Below are positions 1-7,899 of a stretch of DNA of 64,000 nt, piece after piece (within the stretch, counting starts at the first letter, position 1; every line of letters begins with the position of its first letter). Made by a program: the position numbers and the translations under genes. This stretch comes from Ruegeria sp. ANG-S4 (GTDB lineage Bacteria > Pseudomonadota > Alphaproteobacteria > Rhodobacterales > Rhodobacteraceae): positions 372,001-436,000 of the forward strand of contig NZ_JWLK01000005.1 in NCBI RefSeq assembly GCF_000814005.1. Direction: 5' to 3'. Below the pieces are notes generated by a model. The model was not told where the DNA came from. It saw only the letters and a list, made by a program, of their open reading frames with translations, and did no database searches.

Positions 1-173
1 GTGAATTGCCGGGTGCAAACGCGCTGGTCGATCTGATGGCGCAAGACAAAAAGGTGATCGACGGGCAGTTGCGCTTTGTTCTGGCGCACGGCATCGGACA
101 TGCGTTTGTAACTTCGGACGTCCCGCGCGAAGCGGTCCTGTCCGTGATCGAAGACGCATTGGCCGTCTGTTGA
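1..173 (+). CDS. aroB: 3-dehydroquinate synthase, C-terminal end (partial)
   Basis: The frame opening at position 3 reads through to a TGA at 171-173 and gives 56 residues. They include a QDKKVIDGQLRFVLAHGIG-type stretch, which matches the C-terminal region of AroB, the shikimate-pathway enzyme that cyclises DAHP to 3-dehydroquinate. The 5' part, with the NAD and metal-binding residues, lies outside the window. The gene is convergent with the protease gene that follows, with only 7 bases between the stop codons. The family call rests on the short conserved C-terminal motif, so it is good but not absolute. Confidence 0.8.
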   Translation, partial: ELPGANALVDLMAQDKKVIDGQLRFVLAHGIGHAFVTSDVPREAVLSVIEDALAVC

Positions 174-180
174 TTAGGAC

Positions 181-1251
181 TCAACGCCCCTGAATGACCA
201 TCAACTCGCCGATGTGTTCGCGGGTGATGTAACCCACCATTTGACCGGCTTTGGTGCAAACGGCTACGGCTGGGGCGCCTTTGTGCAGGCCTTCCAGCAC
301 TTTGTTCAGACTGCTGGTCAACGTGACCGTTGGAACGTCGGTTTCCATCAGAGACAGCGCTGAGTCCGAACGAGGGTGTTCGCTGGCAAGGGCTGCCAAA
401 AGCCGGTTGCGTGTCACGAAGCCCATCAGACCGCCATTTTGATCCAGCACCGGAAACTCGTGCTGAGTCGTGTGAATGACCGCCTGCGCGGCGGTGTTCA
501 GTGTATCGTTGGGCGACAGGGCGCGATACTCGGTTATCATCGCGTCGCGGGCCTGGAACTTTCTGGAGGCCGCGCGCAAAGCGACATCCTGACTTTCGGC
601 ATTGGCTGCGATGAACACAAACACCGCGATCAGCACCAGAATCGGATTGCCCGACGTCAGACCCAGGAATCCAAGACCCACGGCGACGATCTGGCCGCTG
701 ATAGCGGCCAGCCGTGTGGCTTTGACGCGATCCATTTTCAAGCACAACAAGGCCCGAAACACCCGACCACCATCCATCGGAAAGGCAGGGATCATGTTGA
801 ACGCGGCCAGCAACAGGTTCACATAAGCCAACCGACCAAGAAGGTCCGCGCGCGCCGAGTCCAGTTGCGCGAAGGCATCCAACTGCGTGCCTGCGCCCAG
901 AAGCAAAAGGATCAACCAGATCACGATATTCACTGCCGGACCGGCCAGCGCGACCCAGACCTCCTGCATCGGTTTCTGGGGCATTCGTTCCAACCGGGCC
1001 AGCCCACCGATGGGCAGCAAGGTAATGTCCGGCGTGCGAATGCCATAGCGCCGCGCCATCAGCGCGTGACTGTATTCATGGGCCACGACACATGCGAACA
1101 GCGCCAGAACGAAAAACAGATTCTCAACTGCTGCGGTCCAGCCGCCATCGGCGTAAGCAGCAAAGCCAACCCAGGCCAACAGAAGAAAGAAGGTGACATG
1201 GACCCGCAGCTCTGAGCCGAATAGCCGACCGAGCGGGTAGGACCATGCCAT
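181..1251 (-). CDS. Site-2 protease family (M50) membrane metalloprotease with CBS domains
   Basis: A 356-residue integral membrane protein of the M50 family, which cleaves substrates inside the membrane. The zinc motif HEYSH is at residues 58-62 and the second metal site NMIPAFPMDGG is at about 152-162 (Asp-160), each in a hydrophobic helix. About six membrane segments occupy residues 15-220. The C-terminal part (about 235-350) contains a pair of CBS-like repeats, which in this family are thought to bind adenine nucleotides and adjust activity. The architecture is that of the S2P/CBS group (Rip3-like) rather than RseP, because no PDZ domain is seen. It is transcribed away from the large five-gene operon and faces aroB. 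The substrate cannot be inferred from context. Confidence 0.88.
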   Translation of the reverse strand: MAWSYPLGRLFGSELRVHVTFFLLLAWVGFAAYADGGWTAAVENLFFVLALFACVVAHEYSHALMARRYGIRTPDITLLPIGGLARLERMPQKPMQEVWVALAGPAVNIVIWLILLLLGAGTQLDAFAQLDSARADLLGRLAYVNLLLAAFNMIPAFPMDGGRVFRALLCLKMDRVKATRLAAISGQIVAVGLGFLGLTSGNPILVLIAVFVFIAANAESQDVALRAASRKFQARDAMITEYRALSPNDTLNTAAQAVIHTTQHEFPVLDQNGGLMGFVTRNRLLAALASEHPRSDSALSLMETDVPTVTLTSSLNKVLEGLHKGAPAVAVCTKAGQMVGYITREHIGELMVIQGR

Positions 1252-1422
1252 GAGAAACCTCCGGAGTATTGGGTGAGTTCAGGGTAACATTAACCCGCGG
1301 CGATTGCTTGCGGGAATAGGCATTCAGTTCGGTAAGGCAGAGGAGATTTGCCTTTGTCGCGGTGCTTGGCGCTAAGGCGATCACTGGCGTATGTCCGGCC
1401 AAAAGCGATCTAAAGGTCGCCA

Positions 1423-1435
1423 CTTTGGGTCAAAG
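1423..1435. promoter_or_regulatory. Dyad CTTTGGGTCAAAG, copy 1
   Basis: A 13-base imperfect palindrome (CTTTG, GGT spacer, CAAAG). It is repeated identically 57 bases downstream in the same orientation. The pair sits between two divergent genes, 173-241 bases upstream of the protease start and 280-349 upstream of the S8 peptidase start. Repeated dyads in such a place are the usual form of operator sites. No regulator is known for it and neither target gene is proven. Confidence 0.4.
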
Positions 1436-1479
1436 AACCAGTCTCATCAAACGGTCGTTTTTTGCCGTATGGAGCTTGC

Positions 1480-1492
1480 CTTTGGGTCAAAG
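1480..1492. promoter_or_regulatory. Dyad CTTTGGGTCAAAG, copy 2
   Basis: Exact second copy of the 13-base dyad at 1423-1435, in the same orientation. The start-to-start distance is 57 bases, a little over five helical turns, which puts the two on roughly similar faces of the DNA. The flanking bases differ between copies, so the match is limited to the dyad itself. Confidence 0.4.
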
Positions 1493-1771
1493 CGTGGGGC
1501 CTCTTACGCGTCCTTTCGAAGATTAAGGTCAGACAATTTGGTGCTTGGTTTATTGCTGTAAAGCGCGCCGGGTGACGTGAACGCACCCATTGCGAGCCAT
1601 GATGCGGTTTTTCAGTGCACAACCAGTCCGACAACGCCGCTTCGCGAATTGCGCAATTTGTGGTAATACTGGGAAACATTTTTTCTCGTTTGAAGTTCTT
1701 ACCAGTAAACAGGCTCACCTTGTTCGACCGGGCCGCACAACAGTTTTCTATTTCGATTTTCGCGGTACGAC

Positions 1772-4486
1772 ATGGAAAAGATAGACGAAAGGCTGCATGC
1801 CCGACTGGATGAGTTTCTCAGGGCTCAGGCCGGGGAAGATGTGGTCGGGGACCCCGGCGCATTTGTTCTGGATGTCAGGATTCGATATGAAGGCGACCCC
1901 GCCGCAATTCTTGCAGCCGGTGTCATGCGCGCAAGCGTCTATCCCCAGACAGTTTATGGCGAGATCAGGGTTTCTGACCTTCCCGCGATAGTGGAAATTC
2001 CAAACGTTATCCGGGTTACGCGACCGCTGGAGATGCGTGACTTTCTGGATGAGAGCGTTCCTGATGCCAAAGTCCCGGCTGTCTGGACCGGCTCGCCGGG
2101 TTTTACCGGGGCAGGCGTTGTTGTCGGCATCATCGATTCCGGGATCGACATCACGCATAACTGCTTTCGCAGACCCAATGACGGTGCTACTCGGATCGAG
2201 GCGATATGGGATCAGACCGTCAATGTCGGACCAAACCCATCAAACTTTTCGTACGGAACCGAATACACCGAAAGCGATATCAACGATGCGTTGAACGCGG
2301 ACGACGACCTGCCATCGAACACTTTCAAACATATCGACAGCAGCGGGCACGGCACACATGTGGCTGGGATCGCGGCCGGAGATGGTTCGCAATCGGGAAA
2401 CTGTCATCTCGAGGATCATTATCGCGGCGTCGCATTTGACGCCGATATCATAGTGGTCAAGCGCGGCAGCCAATCCTCGGCGATCCCGGATGCTGTCCAA
2501 TACGTCTTCGATCTGGCGGGTAGCCGACCGGCCGTCGTCAATATGAGCTTTGGCGGGCAGGGGTCGGGACATGATGGCACTGACGACGACGAAATAGCCA
2601 TCGACGCGCTGCTCAATCCCAATACCGGCATTCCGCAGGGACGGGTTGCCGTTGCATCTGCCGGAAACGAGGCCGACGATGGCCAGCACGCGCATAAAAC
2701 GCTCGCGGCGCAAAGTACCGAAGAGATGCGCTTTACCATCTTGCCCGGTGATCGTTTCACCTTCGATGGGTTTGTCTGGTACGGCACATCGCAGCCGCCG
2801 GGGCAGAGTAATCCGGGCGATGGCTCTCAGGCGGATATCAGTCTGACGCTGCATGCGCCGGACGGCTCAACGGCTTCGGTAACGTCGACGGGCACAGAAA
2901 CCACAACGCTGTCTGGAATGAGAGTTCGCCTCGCCGGGCGCCGGAACGATGGGCGCCCTGACAGACATCGAATTCGCGTCTTCATCGAGCCTGCGATCGG
3001 GAGCACGTTGATGGCCGGTGAATGGCGGGTCGAACTGGAAGAAACCGGCAATGGCACCGCTGGCGGCGAAGCAACCGAGGTCGATTTCTGGATAGACCCC
3101 TGGCATCAATGGCGCGGGCGCGACACCATTTCGGCCAGCGGCAGTCGTACGCTCAGTTTCAAGGTCGGTGAAAACGTGACCGGCACCGGAAACTGTAGGA
3201 TCAGCTATACCGGCAGCGGGCGCCTTTCGGTCAGCCTCACGACGCCGGACCCCGACAGCACACCTACGGTGACCGCAAATGCAGGGGCAGTGACGCATGA
3301 TGCAGGCGACGATCACAAAGTCGAATTCAACTGCCAGACAAACGCGCCCTCGAACGGAAATCACCGCATCGAGTTTTCGATTGCCGCCAAGGGCGCCGGT
3401 AAGACCGTCGACAAAGGGGACTGGACGGTGACTCTGACCGAAACCGCGGGTCATAGCGTCGATTTCACCGCAGTTTTTCCCGAGGACAGGCCGCATACCA
3501 CTGTTGAGGACGATGACGGGAACTCGGAAACCGTCGAAAATACACCCAGATTCATCGAAGCGGATCGTGATCCGGGTCGAACTGTCGGCTCGCCAGGCAC
3601 AGGCAACAGCGTAATAACTGTTGGGGCCTATGAAACCGGCACGGATAACCTCGCAGGCTTCTCATCGCGTGGTCCTACGATTGACGGGCGCCAGAAACCC
3701 GAGCTTTCAGCGCCGGGTGTTGCAATCACCGCGCCCAAAACACGGGTCAAGGACGCCTGCTGCGTCTCGGATTGTTGTGAGACGTTTTACACCAACAAAC
3801 AGGGCACCAGCATGTCAGCGCCCCACGTGGCCGGCGTTGTTGCGTTGATGCTTGAACGAAACGGCGCGCTGACTTTCGAGCAGGCGCGAACGGCTCTCAT
3901 GGACACGGCGGACGCCGTGGCCGGTGCCAATTCCGACCACTGGGGCAACGGCAAACTGAACGCCGAAAACGCCGTCGGTCATGCGCTTGTTTCTGCTGGT
4001 GGCGGGGGCGGAGGCGGAGGTGGCTCCATCGCGCTTTCGGACGAAAACGACCCGGTGTTTTTGCCTGGGCGCGCCACATGGCCGCTTCAGGTGCCGACGA
4101 CCGAACGCATTGATGCGCTGACACGCATTCTGGCCAGCAGCACCAGCGGCTCGGCTGTTGCGATGCTTGTCAGCACCCATTTCGATGAGGTCAAAGCGAT
4201 CATCGACAACTCGAAAAGGGCCGCAGTGGCCTGGCATCGCATGCATGGGCCAGAGCTTATGCGCATTGCATTAAGCTGGCAGGGTAATCGCCGACCGATC
4301 ATTCCCGAGGCGATCAACGGAAACCCGGTCCGAAACGGAATCGAGCGGCTGCTGTCCGCCGTTCGACCGGGTGCCACGCCGGAGCTACGCGCGGCAATGG
4401 TGCGATACGCGCCTGTTCTTCTGGCGCTGCCGGGTTCCACGCAGAGCGAAATCGAAGCCCTGTTGGGGGTCACAGATGGCAGATGA
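1772..4486 (+). CDS. S8 (subtilisin-like) serine peptidase, first gene of the giant-protein operon
   Basis: A 904-residue subtilase. The triad is complete: Asp-122 in GIIDSGID, His-193 in SGHGTHVAG and Ser-680 in GTSMSAPHVAG, with the oxyanion Asn-299 in ASAGNE. A large beta-rich insertion (about 310-600) lies between Asn and Ser, so the catalytic domain is split. A cysteine-dense patch (Cys-663, 664, 668, 669) sits just before the Ser motif. A run of nine glycines (743-751) links a helical C-terminal region of about 150 residues that I do not recognise. The N-terminus has no signal peptide and may be a short propeptide-like domain (1-100). The ATG at 1772 has only a weak ribosome binding site. 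The last 11 bases overlap the start of the next gene. It probably processes or is controlled by a partner from the same operon; that is inference. Confidence 0.9.
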   Translation: MEKIDERLHARLDEFLRAQAGEDVVGDPGAFVLDVRIRYEGDPAAILAAGVMRASVYPQTVYGEIRVSDLPAIVEIPNVIRVTRPLEMRDFLDESVPDAKVPAVWTGSPGFTGAGVVVGIIDSGIDITHNCFRRPNDGATRIEAIWDQTVNVGPNPSNFSYGTEYTESDINDALNADDDLPSNTFKHIDSSGHGTHVAGIAAGDGSQSGNCHLEDHYRGVAFDADIIVVKRGSQSSAIPDAVQYVFDLAGSRPAVVNMSFGGQGSGHDGTDDDEIAIDALLNPNTGIPQGRVAVASAGNEADDGQHAHKTLAAQSTEEMRFTILPGDRFTFDGFVWYGTSQPPGQSNPGDGSQADISLTLHAPDGSTASVTSTGTETTTLSGMRVRLAGRRNDGRPDRHRIRVFIEPAIGSTLMAGEWRVELEETGNGTAGGEATEVDFWIDPWHQWRGRDTISASGSRTLSFKVGENVTGTGNCRISYTGSGRLSVSLTTPDPDSTPTVTANAGAVTHDAGDDHKVEFNCQTNAPSNGNHRIEFSIAAKGAGKTVDKGDWTVTLTETAGHSVDFTAVFPEDRPHTTVEDDDGNSETVENTPRFIEADRDPGRTVGSPGTGNSVITVGAYETGTDNLAGFSSRGPTIDGRQKPELSAPGVAITAPKTRVKDACCVSDCCETFYTNKQGTSMSAPHVAGVVALMLERNGALTFEQARTALMDTADAVAGANSDHWGNGKLNAENAVGHALVSAGGGGGGGGGSIALSDENDPVFLPGRATWPLQVPTTERIDALTRILASSTSGSAVAMLVSTHFDEVKAIIDNSKRAAVAWHRMHGPELMRIALSWQGNRRPIIPEAINGNPVRNGIERLLSAVRPGATPELRAAMVRYAPVLLALPGSTQSEIEALLGVTDGR

Positions 4487-7400
4487 AGGCACACTCGAAG
4501 CGCTGGGTCGCAACCTTGCATTTGCATTCGAACCGTTGGTGGATCGTCTGTCAGACGGCAATCTTGAGGGTTTCTTTTCAGAGCTGGGCCTTGCACCACC
4601 CGCAGCGGTCGCGAACGCGCAGCCGGTCGGGAACGCAGCCGCAACAATCGCGGGTGCGATATCCGCGATGCCGTCCGCGATCGCGGCCTTAGAAGCGGCG
4701 GTTCAGTCCGAGGATGCCGGTCAGATCGCCAGTGCCGGTGCGGATCTGTTGCGCGCGGTTCTGGATGCGGTCCGAGGGATAACGGATCTGGGCAATGCCG
4801 TGGATCAGGCGGCCGGTGGGTTGAGCGCAGCCGAGCGGGCCGCAGTTCAGGCGTTCGCGGCGGAATTGCCGGGGCGGATCTTTGACTATGTGATCATCGA
4901 GTTTATTCGCAGGGCGCATTCCGGCAGTCTTGATGTCTTGCGATTGATCGGCCTCGTCGATGATCAGGTTACATTGCCAGCCGACAGCGCACCGCTTGCA
5001 AGACCAGCGCGTCAACGACGCCTGTCGCCCGAGCGTTTGCTGACGATGCTGACAGACCCCGAGCAATACTTGCGCGACCTCTTCCAATGGGGTGAGGCGG
5101 GCTTTGACGGCTCCAGGATTTTTCCGCGTATTCAGACACTGCTGGAAAACTATGACACGCCAACAGTTCTGTTGACCGAGCCCGGTTCGCCGCCGGTGTT
5201 AGAAGCGTTTATTGCCCGGTTACAGGCAGATAACGGTAATCCGCCGGGCCTGAATATTCGGCTGCGCGTGCCTGCCATTGCAGACTTTGAGCGCCAGTAC
5301 CGTATTTCGTCGACCATCTCGTTTCTGATGTCCACCAGCGCGCGGTTCGACGCGGGAATGGGCATAACGCTTCGACCACCGCTCGACGTGTCCTTGGAAC
5401 CGATATCCGGGGACGCGACGTTGGATTTGCTTGCCGGGCTTGAGATTGGCCGTGAAGACGGCGCGATGGAAATCATCGGTCAAACGGGCGGCAGTGGCCT
5501 GTTTCTGGAAAGCTTCTCCGGCAGTTTCGGCGTCAGCGGATCGTGGAGTGTGGGCTCAGGTCCGCAGATCGAACCGGCAATCCGGGCGGCGCTGAATGGT
5601 GGGCGGCTCAAGATCGACTTTTCCGAGGCGGATGGGTTCTTGAAAACCATCGCGGGCGGTGTCCAAATCGACAGCGAATTCAATTCGGGCCTGTCCTGGA
5701 CACCATCGAATGGGGTCAGTTTCGAAGGATCGTCAGCCATCGAAGTGGCGATCCCGCTGCATCAGACCTTGGGGCCCTTGAACCTGCAGACGCTTTACCT
5801 GATCGGCGGCATTGGCAGCGGTGGGTCTGTCACGCTTGAAATGTCCAGCGGCTTCTCTGTCGAACTGGGGCCGCTTCAAGCGGTCGTGGATCGGTTCGGG
5901 GCACAGGTTGAATTGACCTTCCCGTCAGATGGCGAAGGTAACCTTGGGAAGGCCGATCTGGGCTTTAAACTGAAGCTCCCGACGGCGGTTGGGATGTCGA
6001 TTGATGCAGGTGCCGTTCGGGGTGGCGGATTTCTGAGCATCGATCAGGACCGTGGTGAATACGCCGGTATTCTTGAGCTGAGCATTCTCGAACTTGTCAG
6101 TGTCACGGCCATCGCGGTCATATCGACAAAACTGCCCGATGGCGAAGATGGGTTTGCCTTCGTGGCCATCATAAGTGTCGAGTTCAATCCCGGCATCCAG
6201 CTTGGGTTCGGCTTCACTCTGGTCGGCGTCGGCGGGATTGTCGGTCTGAACCGCGAAGCGGATATGGAGGCGATTGCCCAAGGGGCCACGTCCGGTTCGG
6301 TCGACTCGGTGTTGTTCCCCAAGGATGTGATTGCCAATGCGCCAAAAATAATCAATGACATCAGAACCTTCTTCCCACCGGATCAGGGCACGTTCCTGAT
6401 TGGGCCGATGATGAAATTCGGATGGGGTACGCCAACGTTGATATCCCTGTCCGTCGGGGTGATCATCGAAATCCCGGGCGCGATCGGGATTGTGGGCAAA
6501 CTGACCATCGCCATCCCGGACGAACGCGTGCCTCTGATTATTATCAACGTGGCCGTACTGGGCGAGATTGATTTCGACAAAAAGCATCTGTGGTTTCTGG
6601 CGGTTCTTTATGAAAGCCGCGTCATCTTCATGCCCTTGCAAGGGGGAATGGGCGTGTATGCGTCCTGGGGCAGCAATTCGCAGTTCATCATAAGCGTCGG
6701 CGGGTTCCATCCGCGATACGATGTTCCCGTTTTGCCATTCGGAGACATCCCGCGGCTGGCGATCAATATCCTCGATACGCCCGTGGCAAAGGTGCGGGTG
6801 CTTTGCTATTTCGCGGTGACATCCAACACCGTTCAATTCGGTGCGCGGGCCGAGCTGTATTTCGGCATCTCAATTGCCAAGATCGAGGGACACATCGCGT
6901 TTGACGCGCTGTTCCAGTTTTCGCCCTTCTATTTTGTCATCACGATCTCTGCATCGCTGAGCGTAAAGCTGTTCGGGGCAGGGCTGTTTTCGGTCCGCTT
7001 CCGGGGCGAACTGGAAGGACCGACGCCTTGGCATATCGAAGGCACCGGTTCGATTTCAGTGCTGTTCTGGGATGTCGATGTCGATTTCTCGCACACCTGG
7101 GGAGAGGACGAGGATACCCGACTCCCGCCGATCTCGGTCATGCCGATGTTGGTCGAGGAGTTTTCGAAGGATGAGAACTGGACCGCAGAACTGGCCAATG
7201 CAAATCAATTGCTGGTCACGCTGCGTCCAGTTGATGCCACGACCGAACTTGTTCTGCACCCAATCGGATCGCTCCGGATCACGCAACGCGCCGTTCCGCT
7301 GGAGCTTACGCTGGACAAGATCGGCAGTCAGCGCCCCGATGACGCAAACCGGTTCAGCGTGGATGCGGTCTCGGCCGGTGTTGAAAAACGCGCGACGGTC

Positions 7401-7886
7401 AAAGAGCAGTTCGCCATCGGGCAGTTCCAGGATCTGGGTGACGGCGATCGGCTGAGCGCGTCCGATTACGAGCAGGAAGAGGCAGGGCTGGACTTGTCCG
7501 TTACGGGCAATCAGACCGCCACGAGCTATGCGACCAAGCGCGTCGTGCGCTATGAAACCATCATCATCGACAGCGCGTTGCGGCAAGTGTTCCTGTTCTT
7601 CGAGGCGTTTACCAACCTGTTTTTGCACCTTCTTTTGGGAAATTCAGCAGCGCGCAACGTATTGTCGGCGCAGACGCAGGCGCACAAACACCTCTATGAC
7701 GAGAAGATCAAGGTTGACCCGAACGCATTTGTTGTCGTCAACCTAGCGGACAACACCGCTGTGGCGGATGCCCCGGTCAGCTTTGCCTCCAGAGCGCAGG
7801 CCCGCGAGTACATGGCGGAACAAGGTCCGGCTTTCGCGAAACAAGCCCATATCGTGCGTCCGCACGAAATGCGCGAAGCAGCATGA
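4476..7886 (+). CDS. DUF6603-type large beta-rich protein
   Basis: A 1136-residue protein. The open frame extends upstream to 4371, but the ATG at 4476, preceded by a GGGGGT element, overlaps the S8 gene end by 11 bases and begins the natural sequence. Residues 1-170 are alanine-rich and helical; the rest is dominated by alternating hydrophobic strands. A GFTLVGVGGIVGLNR segment near residue 583 is the hallmark I recall for DUF6603, a domain of unknown function in large bacterial proteins. The C-terminal 60 residues form a small separate alpha/beta-looking module containing NAFVVVNLADNT and PAFAKQAHIV. No signal peptide is seen. The repeating strands suggest an elongated beta structure, possibly a shell, tube or channel wall; this is inference only. 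Confidence 0.75.
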   Translation: MADEGTLEALGRNLAFAFEPLVDRLSDGNLEGFFSELGLAPPAAVANAQPVGNAAATIAGAISAMPSAIAALEAAVQSEDAGQIASAGADLLRAVLDAVRGITDLGNAVDQAAGGLSAAERAAVQAFAAELPGRIFDYVIIEFIRRAHSGSLDVLRLIGLVDDQVTLPADSAPLARPARQRRLSPERLLTMLTDPEQYLRDLFQWGEAGFDGSRIFPRIQTLLENYDTPTVLLTEPGSPPVLEAFIARLQADNGNPPGLNIRLRVPAIADFERQYRISSTISFLMSTSARFDAGMGITLRPPLDVSLEPISGDATLDLLAGLEIGREDGAMEIIGQTGGSGLFLESFSGSFGVSGSWSVGSGPQIEPAIRAALNGGRLKIDFSEADGFLKTIAGGVQIDSEFNSGLSWTPSNGVSFEGSSAIEVAIPLHQTLGPLNLQTLYLIGGIGSGGSVTLEMSSGFSVELGPLQAVVDRFGAQVELTFPSDGEGNLGKADLGFKLKLPTAVGMSIDAGAVRGGGFLSIDQDRGEYAGILELSILELVSVTAIAVISTKLPDGEDGFAFVAIISVEFNPGIQLGFGFTLVGVGGIVGLNREADMEAIAQGATSGSVDSVLFPKDVIANAPKIINDIRTFFPPDQGTFLIGPMMKFGWGTPTLISLSVGVIIEIPGAIGIVGKLTIAIPDERVPLIIINVAVLGEIDFDKKHLWFLAVLYESRVIFMPLQGGMGVYASWGSNSQFIISVGGFHPRYDVPVLPFGDIPRLAINILDTPVAKVRVLCYFAVTSNTVQFGARAELYFGISIAKIEGHIAFDALFQFSPFYFVITISASLSVKLFGAGLFSVRFRGELEGPTPWHIEGTGSISVLFWDVDVDFSHTWGEDEDTRLPPISVMPMLVEEFSKDENWTAELANANQLLVTLRPVDATTELVLHPIGSLRITQRAVPLELTLDKIGSQRPDDANRFSVDAVSAGVEKRATVKEQFAIGQFQDLGDGDRLSASDYEQEEAGLDLSVTGNQTATSYATKRVVRYETIIIDSALRQVFLFFEAFTNLFLHLLLGNSAARNVLSAQTQAHKHLYDEKIKVDPNAFVVVNLADNTAVADAPVSFASRAQAREYMAEQGPAFAKQAHIVRPHEMREAA

Positions 7887-7899
7887 GGAAGGCCCGCAG

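Larger units (their letters stand above)
1252..1771. other. Intergenic region upstream of the five-gene operon
   Basis: These 520 bases separate the divergent site-2 protease gene and the S8 peptidase gene, so promoters for both should be here. The only clear structure is the repeated dyad CTTTGGGTCAAAG (listed separately). A weak sigma-70-like arrangement (TTCGCG, 17-base spacer, TAATAC) lies near 1645-1674, but its -35 element is poor. Open frames in this stretch have compositions unlike the neighbouring genes, and I do not support any of them. Confidence 0.5.

Noticed and set aside
1410-1718. Minus-strand 102-residue frame in the intergenic region
   Set aside because: Composition unlike the neighbouring genes, no family resemblance and no credible start site; it also crosses the repeated dyads.
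2240-2854. Minus-strand frames inside the S8 peptidase gene
   Set aside because: They are shadows of the coding strand, with codon bias fully explained by the subtilase gene.
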